NCBI RefSeq assembly: GCF_014199595.1
Contig: NZ_JACHNX010000001.1
Location: 372,001-436,000 of the forward strand
Length of the DNA stretch: 64,000 bases
Origin: Sphingomonas yabuuchiae
GTDB taxonomy: Bacteria > Pseudomonadota > Alphaproteobacteria > Sphingomonadales > Sphingomonadaceae
Direction of reading: 5' to 3'
Below the pieces are notes generated by a model that was not told where the DNA came from, ran no database searches, and saw nothing but the letters and a program-made list of their open reading frames with translations. This document shows positions 8,460 through 16,791 of the stretch, piece after piece. Position 1 is the stretch's first letter. Each line of letters begins with the position of its first letter. A program made the position numbers and the translations under genes.

Positions 8460-8577
8460 AGCCCCTCTCCCGGCAGGGGGAGGGGTTGGGGAGGGGCGAG
8501 GGCCCCACGCGGAGTGCTCGGTGAGACCCCGATGCCCTCCCCCATCCCCTCCCGCCTGCGGGAGGGGAGCGTTCCAA
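8460..8577. repeat. Family A intergenic palindromic repeat
   Basis: A GC-rich pair: CCCCTCTCCCGGCAGGGGGAGGGG, a spacer with GGTGAGACC, then CCTCCCCCATCCCCTCCCGCCTGCGGGAGGGG. The same right half recurs at 13171-13230 and 25657-25767. It occupies most of the 319-bp adk-xerC gap; a family C copy fills much of the rest. Confidence 0.85.
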
Positions 8578-8616
8578 GGACAGCGTGGGCCCCAGGCTTT
8601 TGACGAATGTCGCAGC

Positions 8617-8646
8617 GTGGCCTTCGACTTCGCTCAGGCTGAACGG
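8617..8646. repeat. Family C repeat, single arm
   Basis: GTGGCCTTCGACTTCGCTCAGGCTGAACGG, one arm of the inverted pair seen in full at 11795, 51338 and 58342. Here the opposite arm is missing. Confidence 0.8.
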
Positions 8647-8694
8647 ATGGGGGAAGTGGTTCAATCGGCCGTGATAATGCCCTAGACCCGGCCC

Positions 8695-9573
8695 ATGACC
8701 GCGCTGATCGCCGACTATTACCGCCACCTCACGGTCGACCTGCGCCGTTCCGAGCATACGGTGCGGGCCTATGTCGCCACGGCGGAACGGCTCTGCGGTT
8801 TCCTGTCGGCCCATTGGGGCGAGGCCGTCGATGGGCCTGCGCTGTCTCGGGTGACCGCCGCCGACCTGCGCGCCTTTCTGGCCGCGCGCCGGGGTGAGGG
8901 GCTGACCGCCGCCTCCACCGCGCGCGAATTGTCGGCGGTGCGAACCTTCCTCCACTGGACCGGCGTCGAGCCGCCCCCGCTGAAAGGCCCCCGCCGCAAG
9001 CGAAGCCTGCCGCGCCCCCAGTCCCCCGCCGACATCATGGCCCTGGGCGAGGACATGGCGGAGAATGCAGCAGAGCCATGGATCGCGGCACGCGACTGGG
9101 CGGTCCTGCTGCTGCTGTACGGCGCAGGGCTGCGCATCAGCGAGGCGATGGCGCTGACCGCCGATATCCTCCCCCTGGGCGAGACGATCCGCGTGCTGGG
9201 CAAGCGCGGCAAGACCCGGATCGTGCCGCTGCTCCCCGAATTGCGCAGCGCGATCGAGGACTATGCCCGCCAGTCGCCCTACCCGTTGATTCCGGGTGAG
9301 CCGCTGTTCCGGGGGGCCAAGGGCGGGCCGCTATCGCCCTCGATCATCCGCCGATCGGTGCAGGGTGCGCGTGAGCGATTGGGCCTGGGCGGGCGGACGA
9401 CGCCCCATGCGCTGCGCCACAGCTTTGCCACGCATCTTTTGGGGCGCGGTGCGGATTTGCGGCAGCTTCAGGAATTGCTCGGCCATGCCAGTCTCAGCTC
9501 GACGCAAATCTATACCGCGGTCGACGCCGCGCACCTGCTCGACATCTACCGCACCGCCCATCCGCGAGCCTAG
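8695..9573 (+). CDS. xerC: Tyrosine recombinase, XerC type
   Basis: This is a 292-residue site-specific recombinase with an N-terminal SAM-like core-binding domain (residues about 1-95) and a C-terminal catalytic domain. The catalytic residues are visible: Arg147 (GAGLRISE), Lys173 (GKRGKTRIVP), His238/Arg241 (HALRHSFATHLL), His264 (LLGHASLSSTQIYT) and Tyr273. XerC with XerD resolves chromosome dimers at dif. Length and the LSSTQIYT motif favour XerC over a mobile integrase. No dif site or element boundary was recognised nearby. The TAG overlaps the convergent DedA gene. Confidence 0.9.
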   Translation: MTALIADYYRHLTVDLRRSEHTVRAYVATAERLCGFLSAHWGEAVDGPALSRVTAADLRAFLAARRGEGLTAASTARELSAVRTFLHWTGVEPPPLKGPRRKRSLPRPQSPADIMALGEDMAENAAEPWIAARDWAVLLLLYGAGLRISEAMALTADILPLGETIRVLGKRGKTRIVPLLPELRSAIEDYARQSPYPLIPGEPLFRGAKGGPLSPSIIRRSVQGARERLGLGGRTTPHALRHSFATHLLGRGADLRQLQELLGHASLSSTQIYTAVDAAHLLDIYRTAHPRA

Positions 9574-10175
9574 CGTTCCACGGGTGGCTTCCAGGTGAAG
9601 ACGCGCCAGAGATAACCGCCGACCATCAGCACGGTCATTGCAATGGCCGCGGGGCCGACATAGCGGTTGATCGCCTCGAAATTGGCACCCAGCCACAGGC
9701 CCGCATAGGCGAGGATCGCGTTCCAGATCGTGCTGCCCGCAAAGGTCCAGATCAGGAACTTGGCCAGCGGCATCCGCGTGATCCCGGCGGGCAGCGAAAT
9801 CATCGTGCGGAAGGCGGGCATGAAGCGGAACACGAACACCACCCATCCGCCATGCCGCACGAAGAACAGGTGCAACCGCTCGACGTCGCGCCACTCCATC
9901 GTCAGCCAGCGGCCATATTTGTCGACAAAGGGGCGGAACCGCTCATAGCCGATATAGCGGCCGACCGCGTACCAGGCGTAATTGCCGATCGTGGTCCCGG
10001 CCGTACCCCACAGGATCAGCGGGATCATCGCCATGTCGCCGCGCGCGACCGCCATGCCACCCAGGCCCATAATGACCTCGGACGGGATGGGCGGCACGAT
10101 ATTTTCCAGCGCCATCAGCAGGAAAATACCGAAATAGCCGCCCCAGGCGATGAGGTTGAGGATGAAATCGGTCAT
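9570..10175 (-). CDS. DedA-family (SNARE-associated) membrane protein
   Basis: This 201-residue polytopic inner-membrane protein has DedA signatures: LENIVPPIPSEVIMGLGG near residue 23, GTTIGNYAWYAVGRYIG, and FVFRFMPAFRTMISLPAGITRM. The last carries the R-x3-R/G-x-NxxAG-like motif, here as SLPAGITRMP. DedA proteins are linked to membrane lipid flipping and proton-motive-force maintenance. The frame is open further upstream, but the ATG at 10175 starts at the first hydrophobic segment. It is convergent with xerC (4-bp overlap) and divergent from lepB. Confidence 0.92.
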   Translation of the reverse strand: MTDFILNLIAWGGYFGIFLLMALENIVPPIPSEVIMGLGGMAVARGDMAMIPLILWGTAGTTIGNYAWYAVGRYIGYERFRPFVDKYGRWLTMEWRDVERLHLFFVRHGGWVVFVFRFMPAFRTMISLPAGITRMPLAKFLIWTFAGSTIWNAILAYAGLWLGANFEAINRYVGPAAIAMTVLMVGGYLWRVFTWKPPVER

Positions 10176-10302
10176 GGGTGAAGGGATGTACCGATGAAGG
10201 GGAGGGCGGTTCCCCCTAAAGCTGCCCGGAGGGGAGGGAAAGAGGCCGGGCCGCCCGCTGGCGACACTTGACGACGGGGGCGGCTTGCGCGAACCCGACG
10301 CG

Positions 10303-11121
10303 ATGGCCGACACCCCGCAAAAATCACCTGAAACGTCGCCGGAGAAGTCGGAGACGAAGGACACGTTGCGCTTCTTCCTGAAGCTGGCGCTGTTCGTCTT
10401 CATCCTGCGCAGCCTGATCGTCACGTCCTTCGTGATCCCGTCGGAATCGATGCTGCCGCGTCTGCTGATCGGCGACTATCTGTTCGTGACCAAGTGGAAT
10501 TACGGCTATTCGCGCTGGTCCTTCCCCTTCGGCCTGCCGCTGCTGCCCGGCCGTATCCTGGGGCGCGACCCGGCACGCGGCGATGTGGTGGTGTTCCGCT
10601 CGCCCGAGCCGGACGACCATGACGTCATCAAGCGGGTGATCGGCCTGCCCGGCGATACGATCCAGGTACGTGAGGGGCAGGTGTTCCTGAACGGCCGTGC
10701 CATCCCGAAGCAGCGGATCGCCGACTTCATCCTGCCGCTGACCCCCAATTTCGATGCGAACAAGTGCGGGCCGTTCCTCGACACCGTCTCCGGCCAGCCG
10801 GTGTGCCGCTATCCCCGGTTCCGTGAGACGCTGCCGAACGGCAAGAGCTATGACGTGCTCGACCAGGGCAATTTCCCCGAGGCCGATGATACCGGCGTCT
10901 ATACCGTGCCCGCCGATCACGTCTTCCTGATGGGCGACAATCGCGACGACTCGGCGGACAGCCGCTTCGCGCCGCCGCGCGGCATGGGCATGATCCCGAT
11001 GAACCGGCTGGAGGGCCGCGCCGCCGTCACCTTCTTCTCGACCGACGGCTCGGCCGAGTGGATCAAGCCCTGGACCTGGGTGTCGGCCGCGCGCTGGAAC
11101 CGGATCGGAGAAGGGTTTTGA
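10303..11121 (+). CDS. lepB: Signal peptidase I
   Basis: This 272-residue inner-membrane serine protease cleaves Sec and Tat signal peptides on the periplasmic side. One N-terminal membrane helix (residues about 22-45) precedes the catalytic Ser49 in IPSESMLP and the general-base Lys110 in DVIKRVIGLPGD. The box D motif MGDNRDDSADSRFAP is present near the C-terminus. ATG 10303 is preferred to a TTG at 10285. A 7-residue proline-rich N-tail precedes the helix. The stop overlaps the TTG start of rnc. Confidence 0.96.
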   Translation: MADTPQKSPETSPEKSETKDTLRFFLKLALFVFILRSLIVTSFVIPSESMLPRLLIGDYLFVTKWNYGYSRWSFPFGLPLLPGRILGRDPARGDVVVFRSPEPDDHDVIKRVIGLPGDTIQVREGQVFLNGRAIPKQRIADFILPLTPNFDANKCGPFLDTVSGQPVCRYPRFRETLPNGKSYDVLDQGNFPEADDTGVYTVPADHVFLMGDNRDDSADSRFAPPRGMGMIPMNRLEGRAAVTFFSTDGSAEWIKPWTWVSAARWNRIGEGF

Positions 11122-11783
11122 GCGCCGTCGATGACTGGCTCGCCGGAATCCTGGGGCGCGCGCCGAGCGATGCGACACCCTTCCACCGTGCGCTGACCCA
11201 TGGCAGCCAGGCCGCCGAAAATTACGAGCGGCTGGAGTTTCTCGGCGACCGGGTGCTGGGCCTGATCATGGCCGAATGGCTTTGGGAGCAGTTCCCTGCC
11301 GAGCCCGAGGGTCAGTTGTCTCGCCGCCTCAATTCTCTGGTGACGGGCGCGGTTTGCGCCGATGTCGCGCGTGACCTGGGCGTGCGCGAGCATCTGCGGC
11401 TGGGCAAGCAGGCGCGCGACGACGGCGCCTCTGATAGCGACAATGTGCTGGGCGACGTGATGGAGGCACTGATCGGCGCCTGGTATCGCGAGGCAGGGCT
11501 GGAAGCGGCGCGCGCCTTCATCCGCAAGGCGTGGGGCGACCGGGTTCATTCGCAGGGCAAAGCCCCGCAGCATCCGAAGTCGGCGCTTCAGGAATGGGCG
11601 GCCGCGCATAATCGCAAGGCACCGGAATATGTGGTGGTGGACCGTTCGGGCCCGCATCATGCACCGCGCTTCACGGTGGCGGTGCGGATCGGCCGCACGG
11701 CGGAAGTGACGGCGACCGGGGCCAACAAGCAGGAAGCCGAGACGGCGGCCGCGAAGGCAATGCTGGCGAAGTTGAAGGCTTGA
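11118..11783 (+). CDS. rnc: Ribonuclease III
   Basis: This double-strand-specific endoribonuclease acts in rRNA and mRNA processing. The 221-residue protein has the catalytic signature ERLEFLGDRVLGLIMAEWL, the second acidic site DNVLGDVMEALIGAWYREAG and a C-terminal dsRNA-binding domain (HPKSALQEWAAAHNRKAP to EAETAAAKAMLAKL). The start was placed at TTG 11118, which overlaps the lepB TGA (TTGA); no ATG lies before the conserved region. lepB-rnc-era is a conserved block, here broken by a small reverse-strand gene and a repeat. Confidence 0.95.
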   Translation: MSAVDDWLAGILGRAPSDATPFHRALTHGSQAAENYERLEFLGDRVLGLIMAEWLWEQFPAEPEGQLSRRLNSLVTGAVCADVARDLGVREHLRLGKQARDDGASDSDNVLGDVMEALIGAWYREAGLEAARAFIRKAWGDRVHSQGKAPQHPKSALQEWAAAHNRKAPEYVVVDRSGPHHAPRFTVAVRIGRTAEVTATGANKQEAETAAAKAMLAKLKA

Positions 11784-11794
11784 GGGATTCCCTT

Positions 11795-11875
11795 GGGCTT
11801 CGACTTCGCTCAGCCTGAACGGCTGTTGTCCATAATCCCCAAACCCCGTTCAGCCTGAGCGAAGTCGAAGGCCAC
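11795..11875. repeat. Family C inverted repeat pair
   Basis: Left arm GGCTTCGACTTCGCTCAGCC(TGAACGG) and right arm CCGTTCAGCCTGAGCGAAG(TCGAAGG) face each other across about 25 bp. It lies between the convergent 3' ends of rnc and the small reverse gene, so its hairpin could serve as a bidirectional transcript end. Confidence 0.85.
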
Positions 11876-11901
11876 GCCCCGACCTCGCCCAGTCATCGGA
11901 C

Positions 11902-12123
11902 TCAACGCCCCTTGGCGGCCGCCGCTTCCTTCTTGGCCTGTACCTTGGCGCGGTGATGGCCGATCGCGCAGCCCGCGGCGGCACCCAGCACCGCATGGCC
12001 CTTGCCGACGAAATGCCCGCCGACGCCGCCCACGGCCGCGCCCTTCAGGCAACCCTTGGCCGAGGCGGGGCCCGCGACGGTCAACAGCGCAGCGGCCGAC
12101 AGGGCGGTGAGAAGGGTCTTCAT
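11902..12123 (-). CDS. Small secreted glycine-zipper protein
   Basis: This 73-residue protein has a signal peptide (MKTLLTALSAAALLTVAGP, cleavage likely after ASA-22) and a glycine-zipper region GAAVGGVGGHFVGKGHAVLG followed by AAAGCAIGHH and a Lys/Ala-rich tail. Glycine-zipper domains insert in or associate with the envelope. Two cysteines (25 and 52) could form a disulfide. GGAGAGAC lies just before the start. It sits between rnc and era on the opposite strand. The exact function is unknown. Confidence 0.8.
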   Translation of the reverse strand: MKTLLTALSAAALLTVAGPASAKGCLKGAAVGGVGGHFVGKGHAVLGAAAGCAIGHHRAKVQAKKEAAAAKGR

Positions 12124-12261
12124 TACGTCTCTCCTTGCACGCGAAATCGTGGCCGGAAAAATGCGCGCGAAGCCGTGGCCGTTCCGTGATCCGACCATTA
12201 CATTCCGTCCATGTGGGCTGGACGTTGCGGGAAGGGGGCGGGACCTGTACCGCTGGCGGTC

Positions 12262-13158
12262 ATGACTGAACAACGTTGCGGCCTCGTGGCCGTCGTCGGC
12301 GCGCCCAATGCCGGCAAATCCACCCTCGTCAATGCCCTGGTCGGCCAGAAGGTCGCGATCGTCAGCCCCAAGGCGCAGACGACTCGGGCCAAGCTGCTCG
12401 GCGTCGCGATCGAGGGGGAGGCGCAGATCCTGCTGGTCGACACCCCCGGCATCTTCGAGCCCAAGCGCCGCCTGGACCGCGCGATGGTCGCCGCCGCCTG
12501 GGAAGGCGCGGAGGGCGCCGACATCCTGGCGCTGGTCGTCGACGGCAAGGGCGGCATCGGCCCCAAGATCCACGCCATTGCCGAGTCGATCGCCCACCGG
12601 CCCGAGCCGAAGCATCTGATCCTCAACAAGGTCGACATCGCCGACAAGGCGCGCCTGCTGACCCATGCGGAAAAGCTGAACGAGGTCGTGAAGTTCGACG
12701 AGACCTGGTTCATCTCGGCGCAGACGGGGGATGGCTTGCCCCAGCTCAAGACCCGACTGGCCTCGCTGATGCCCGAGGGGCCATGGCATTACCCCGAAGA
12801 CCAGGTGTCCGACGCCACCGAGCGGGCCTTGGCGGCCGAGGTGACGCGCGAGCAACTCTATCTCCAGCTTCACGCCGAATTGCCCTATGCCAGCGCCGTC
12901 GAGACCGAGGCGTATAAGGAGCGCGAGGACGGATCGGTCGAGATTCACCAGCAGATCCTGGTCGAACGCCCGACCCAGCGTGCCATCGTGCTGGGCAAGA
13001 ACGGCGTGCGGATCAAGGAGATCGGCGCACGGTCGCGCGCGCAGTTGTCCGAGCTGCTGGGGCAGAAGGTGCACCTGTACCTGCATGTGAAGGTCAAGCC
13101 GGGCTGGGACGAGGATCGTTCGGTCTACAAGGATATCGGGTTGGATTGGGTGGATTGA
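12262..13158 (+). CDS. era: GTPase Era
   Basis: This 298-residue GTPase acts in 30S maturation. G1 is GAPNAGKSTLVNALVG (residues about 13-28), G3 is DTPGIFEPKRRLDRAM, and G4 is LNKVDIA; the C-terminal KH domain contains VLGKNGVRIKEIGARSRAQL. Usual length is 295-305. ATG 12262 was chosen because the preceding open stretch from 12211 is not conserved in type. It follows rnc in sense, with a 478-bp interval holding a repeat and the glycine-zipper gene. Confidence 0.97.
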   Translation: MTEQRCGLVAVVGAPNAGKSTLVNALVGQKVAIVSPKAQTTRAKLLGVAIEGEAQILLVDTPGIFEPKRRLDRAMVAAAWEGAEGADILALVVDGKGGIGPKIHAIAESIAHRPEPKHLILNKVDIADKARLLTHAEKLNEVVKFDETWFISAQTGDGLPQLKTRLASLMPEGPWHYPEDQVSDATERALAAEVTREQLYLQLHAELPYASAVETEAYKEREDGSVEIHQQILVERPTQRAIVLGKNGVRIKEIGARSRAQLSELLGQKVHLYLHVKVKPGWDEDRSVYKDIGLDWVD

Positions 13159-13170
13159 TTTTTCGGGTGG

Positions 13171-13400
13171 GGGCTCGGTGAGACATCGGTGCCCTCCCCC
13201 ATCCCCTCCCGCCTGCGGGAGGGGCGTGCCAAGCGTCACCTACATGGGCTTCAACAAATCCTAAGTTCGTGGCTTACGCTTAACGTTCGCCAAGCAACGT
13301 ACCCCTCCCGCAGGCGAGTTTCAGGTCGGTCATGCCCCCGGCATGACCTAAACGATGCGGGGCATCGTTTACCTGAAACTGGGATGGGGGAGGGCACGGG
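13171..13400. repeat. Family A repeat, inverted pair with nested element
   Basis: The left copy is CTCGGTGAGAC...CCTCCCCCATCCCCTCCCGCCTGCGGGAGGGG (13171-13225). The right copy on the other strand runs CCCCTCCCGCAGGCG (about 13302-13316) and resumes at GGATGGGGGAGGGCAC (13382-13397). It is interrupted by a 64-bp palindromic element at 13317-13380. The pair lies between the convergent era and queG genes. Confidence 0.8.
13317..13380. repeat. 64-bp element folding as a perfect three-way junction
   Basis: An outer stem of 10 bp (AGTTTCAGGT 13317-13326 with ACCTGAAACT 13371-13380) encloses two 9-bp hairpins. The first is GGTCATGCC-CCC-GGCATGACC (13328-13348). The second is AAACGATGC-GGG-GCATCGTTT (13350-13370). 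Only bases 13327 and 13349 are unpaired at the junction, and the two loops (CCC, GGG) are complementary. It interrupts a family A repeat. Origin unknown. Confidence 0.85.
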
Positions 13401-14450
13401 CTAGGCGATAGACCCGCCAAGCCGCCCCAAAGCCCACTCCGCCGCCTCGACGACCACCGGATCGCCGTCCCCCAGCAACCCCCGTAACACCGGCACCAGC
13501 TCCGCCGCCCCGCTATTCCCCGCCGCAATGGCCGCATTGCGCACCATCCGGTTGCGCCCGATCCGCTTGATCGGTGAGCCTGAAAACACCTGCCGGAACC
13601 CGGCATCGTCCAGCGACAGCAAATCTCCCAGCTCCGGCGCGGTCAGCTCCGCGCGGGGATGGAACGCCATGTTCGCCTGCGCCGCCGCCGCGAACTTGTT
13701 CCACGGACACACCGCCAGACAGTCGTCGCAGCCATAGATGCGGTTGCCCATCGCCACCCGGAATTCCTCCGGGATCGGCCCGGCATGTTCGATCGTCAGA
13801 TAGGAAATGCACCGCCGCGCATCGAGCTGATACGGCGCCGGAAACGCGTCGGTAGGGCAAGCCCGCTGGCATGCGTCGCAGCGCCCGCACGTGTCGCGCG
13901 CCACCGCATCGGGCTCCAGTGCCAGCGTGGTGTAAATTGCCCCCAGGAACAGCCAGCTGCCATGATCGCGGCTGACCAGATTGGTGTGCTTGCCTTGCCA
14001 GCCCAGCCCGGCCGCCTCGGCCAGCGGCTTTTCCATCACCGGGGCGGTGTCGACGAAGACCTTCAGGTCGCACGCCGCCTCCTGCGCCAGCCAGCGGCCC
14101 AGCGCCTTCAACTGGCGCTTCACGACATCATGATAGTCCGCCCCCTGCGCATAGATCGAAATGCGCCCGATCCGCCCATGATCCGCCAGCCGCATCGGGT
14201 CTTCGGCCGGGGCATAGCTGACGCCGAGGGAGATGATGCTCCTCACCTCGGGCCACAGGCTGGTGGGGCTCTGCCGCTGATGCGCGCGGTCGGCCATCCA
14301 GATCATCGATCCGTGGCGTCCCTTGGCGAGCCATTGGTGCAGCCGCTCGACCGTCTTGGGTGCGGCATCGGCATGGGTGATGCCGATCGCGGCAAAGCCC
14401 AGTTCGGCCGCCTTTGCCTTGATCCGGGTTTCCAGCTTGTCTTGCGCCAC
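13401..14450 (-). CDS. queG: Epoxyqueuosine reductase
   Basis: It catalyses the last step of queuosine synthesis in tRNA (epoxyqueuosine to queuosine), using cobalamin and two 4Fe-4S clusters. The 349-residue protein has the DUF1730 N-terminal part ([29 protein letters not shown]) and two ferredoxin cysteine sets, [16 protein letters not shown] and [20 protein letters not shown]-like C-terminal stretch follows ([30 protein letters not shown]). The start appears to be GTG at 14450, giving [14 protein letters not shown]; it is 41 bp from the divergent ABC ATPase gene. Confidence 0.95.
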   Translation of the reverse strand: MAQDKLETRIKAKAAELGFAAIGITHADAAPKTVERLHQWLAKGRHGSMIWMADRAHQRQSPTSLWPEVRSIISLGVSYAPAEDPMRLADHGRIGRISIYAQGADYHDVVKRQLKALGRWLAQEAACDLKVFVDTAPVMEKPLAEAAGLGWQGKHTNLVSRDHGSWLFLGAIYTTLALEPDAVARDTCGRCDACQRACPTDAFPAPYQLDARRCISYLTIEHAGPIPEEFRVAMGNRIYGCDDCLAVCPWNKFAAAAQANMAFHPRAELTAPELGDLLSLDDAGFRQVFSGSPIKRIGRNRMVRNAAIAAGNSGAAELVPVLRGLLGDGDPVVVEAAEWALGRLGGSIA

Positions 14451-14491
14451 GAACGCCCGCTACCACAGGCGATCAGGGAGGGACAATCAGC

Positions 14492-15403
14492 GTGGATAAT
14501 CAGTGGGCGGTCACCGCCTCGGGCCTTGCCAAACGGTTCGGCGACCGGCGGGTCGTCGATGGCGTCGACATCGCCGTACCGACGGGGGCGGTGTACGGTG
14601 TGCTGGGCCCCAATGGCGCGGGCAAGACGACGACGCTGCGCATGCTGCTGGGCATTATCGAACCCGATGAGGGACAGCGCAGCCTGCTCGGCCATGCCCA
14701 TCCGCGCGATGCCAGCGATCTGGTCGGCTATCTGCCCGAGGAGCGTGGGCTCTATCCTGCGATGAAGGCGCGCGATGCGATCGTCTTCATGGGCGCTTTG
14801 CGCGGGCTGGACCGCGCGACCGGGCGGGTGCGGGCGGACGAACTGCTCGAACAGGCCGGGCTCGGCCATGCCGCCGACAGCAAGATCCGCAAATTGTCCA
14901 AGGGCATGGCGCAGCTCGTCCAACTGCTCGGTTCGGTTGTCCACCGTCCGAAGCTGCTGGTGCTGGACGAACCCTTTTCGGGGCTGGATCCGGTCAACCA
15001 GGAGCGGCTGGAGGCGCTGATCCTCGGCGAGCGCGACCGGGGGGCGACCATCCTGTTCTCCACCCATGTCATGGCCCATGCCGAGCGGCTGTGCGACCGG
15101 CTGGCGATCATCGCCGGGGGACGTCGTCGGTTCGAGGGGACGGTGCACGATGCGCGGGGCACGCTGACCGCCCAAGTGCGCTATCGGCCGCGCGACCCGG
15201 AGCGGGTGCTGCCCGAGCTGTTGCCCGCCGATGCGGTGCGCGAAGGCGCGGACTGGCGTTTCCCGATGCCCGAACAGGGAATCGAGCCGATATTGGGCCG
15301 CCTGCTGACGGCGGGGGCGGGCATATTGAACCTGTCGATCGAGCGGCCCAGCCTTCACGAAGCCTTTGTCCGCATCGTCGGCGAACAGGAGATGGCGGCA
15401 TGA
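14492..15403 (+). CDS. ABC-2 type exporter ATP-binding protein
   Basis: This 303-residue ATPase has Walker A GPNGAGKTTTLRMLLG (about residues 39-54), signature LSKGMAQLVQLLGSVVHRP, Walker B LLVLDEPFSGLDPVNQ and H-loop STHVMAHAERLCDRL. A C-terminal DUF4162-like region follows. It resembles NatA-type sodium/drug export ATPases. The start is GTG 14492, placed by GGGAGGGA about 10 bp upstream. Its stop overlaps the permease ATG (ATGA), so the two form an operon. The substrate is unknown. Confidence 0.92.
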   Translation: MDNQWAVTASGLAKRFGDRRVVDGVDIAVPTGAVYGVLGPNGAGKTTTLRMLLGIIEPDEGQRSLLGHAHPRDASDLVGYLPEERGLYPAMKARDAIVFMGALRGLDRATGRVRADELLEQAGLGHAADSKIRKLSKGMAQLVQLLGSVVHRPKLLVLDEPFSGLDPVNQERLEALILGERDRGATILFSTHVMAHAERLCDRLAIIAGGRRRFEGTVHDARGTLTAQVRYRPRDPERVLPELLPADAVREGADWRFPMPEQGIEPILGRLLTAGAGILNLSIERPSLHEAFVRIVGEQEMAA

Positions 15404-16626
15404 GCCAGACCCGCCGGTTGATCCGCCAGACGATGACGATCGCACGCCGCGATTTCATCGCCACCGTCTTCACCCCCATCTTCCTGCTGTTCCTGTTCGC
15501 GCCGCTGATCATGGTGGCGTTCAGCACCATCGGTGCCCTGGGCGCGGCGCAGGCGGCGGACCATGGCTCCGACCGGGTGCGGATCGTCGCGATCGTGTCC
15601 GATGCGACGGCCACCGCCTTTGCCGCCGCCGACCGCCAGTCGCGCACGATCTTCCGCCGGGACGAGGAGCCGCCCGAGCTGGTGACGCTGCCCCCCGCAC
15701 GCGATCCGGCCGCGCAGGCGCGCGCCGCGTTCGAGTCGCCCGACTATGATGCGACCGCCGTGCTCTATGGCCCGCTCGATCGGCCCACCATCCTGTACGG
15801 TGCACGCGGGCAGCGGGCGGCGGATTACCTGACGGTGCTGGCGACCGGCGCGCTCTCGGCCGAGCGGCTGGGCGGCGAACTGCCCAAGGTCACCCCGCGC
15901 AAGCTGGCCTTCTCGCGCCAGCGCGCGACGCTGGGCGGACAGAATCAGACGGCGTCGCTGGCGGTCTTCGGCGTGTTCTTCCTGACCCTGTTCCTGGCGG
16001 GACAGGTTGTCGGCACCATGGCCGAGGAGCGGTCGAACAAGGTCATCGAGGTGCTGGCTGCCGCCGTGCCGCTGGAGGCGGTGTTCCTGGGCAAGCTGCT
16101 GGGCATGTTCGGGGTGGCGGTGCTGTTCATCGGCTTCTGGGGCACGGTGCTGGGCCAAGTGGCGAGCCTGTTGCCACCCGCCTTTGCCGGGATGGTCGGC
16201 GAATTGTCGCCTGCCGTGGGCCTGCCGATGTTCGTCATGCTGTTCGTCGCCTATTTCACCATGGCCTATCTGCTGCTCGGCTCGGTATTCCTCACGATCG
16301 GAGCGCAGGCCTCGACCATGCGCGAGATCCAGATGCTCTCGCTGCCGATCACCATCATCCAGGTCGGCATGTTCACCCTGACCTTGAGCGGGCTGTCGCA
16401 ACCGGGCAGCTGGCTGGCGCTGGTGGCCGAGGTGTTTCCGCTCTCCTCGCCCTTTGCGATGGCGGGCGTGGCGGCGGCGAGCGATGCGCTGTGGCCGCAT
16501 GCGGTGGCACTGGCGTGGCAGGCCTTGTGGGTCGCGCTGTTCGTGACGCTGGGCGCGCGGCTGTTCCGGCGCGGCGTCCTGCAATCGGGCAGCACACGGC
16601 CCTTCTGGCGGCGCAAGGGGGCGTAA
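15400..16626 (+). CDS. ABC-2 type exporter permease (NatB-like)
   Basis: This 408-residue membrane protein starts MSQTRRLIRQTMTIARRDFI, has one helix at residues about 22-45, a large extracytoplasmic domain to about 170, and a cluster of five to six helices from about 185 to the end. Segments such as MAEERSNKVIEVLAAAVPLEAVFLGKLLG are typical of ABC2_membrane_3 permeases. ATG 15400 overlaps the ATPase stop. Together they should form an efflux pump of unknown substrate. Family B repeat sequence follows within 6 bp. Confidence 0.9.
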   Translation: MSQTRRLIRQTMTIARRDFIATVFTPIFLLFLFAPLIMVAFSTIGALGAAQAADHGSDRVRIVAIVSDATATAFAAADRQSRTIFRRDEEPPELVTLPPARDPAAQARAAFESPDYDATAVLYGPLDRPTILYGARGQRAADYLTVLATGALSAERLGGELPKVTPRKLAFSRQRATLGGQNQTASLAVFGVFFLTLFLAGQVVGTMAEERSNKVIEVLAAAVPLEAVFLGKLLGMFGVAVLFIGFWGTVLGQVASLLPPAFAGMVGELSPAVGLPMFVMLFVAYFTMAYLLLGSVFLTIGAQASTMREIQMLSLPITIIQVGMFTLTLSGLSQPGSWLALVAEVFPLSSPFAMAGVAAASDALWPHAVALAWQALWVALFVTLGARLFRRGVLQSGSTRPFWRRKGA

Positions 16627-16631
16627 GATTT

Positions 16632-16747
16632 TTCCTCCCCTGTAAGGGGAGGTGGCAGAGCGAAGCTCTGACGGAGGGGTGTCCACACCAGCGGTGACAC
16701 CCCTCCACCATCCTTCGGATGGTCCCCCTCCCCTTACAGGGGAGGAA
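16632..16747. repeat. Family B repeat, complete inverted unit
   Basis: TTCCTCCCCTGTAAGGGGAGG at the left and CCTCCCCTTACAGGGGAGGAA at the right are perfect reverse complements, and each is itself a short hairpin. The middle contains AGCGAAGCT, ACGGAGGGGTGTCC, GGTGACACCCCTCC and ACCATCCTTCGGATGGT. Related units lie at 23800, 30312, 38173, 47807 and 53846. Confidence 0.9.
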
Positions 16748-16791
16748 TGTTGAAGGCTTGCCGGTGCGGGCCATCTCCCTATCTTGGTTCG

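Noticed and set aside
8695-9573. Integrase of a genomic island
   Set aside because: The protein has XerC length and motifs, the neighbours are housekeeping genes and no att repeats were seen.
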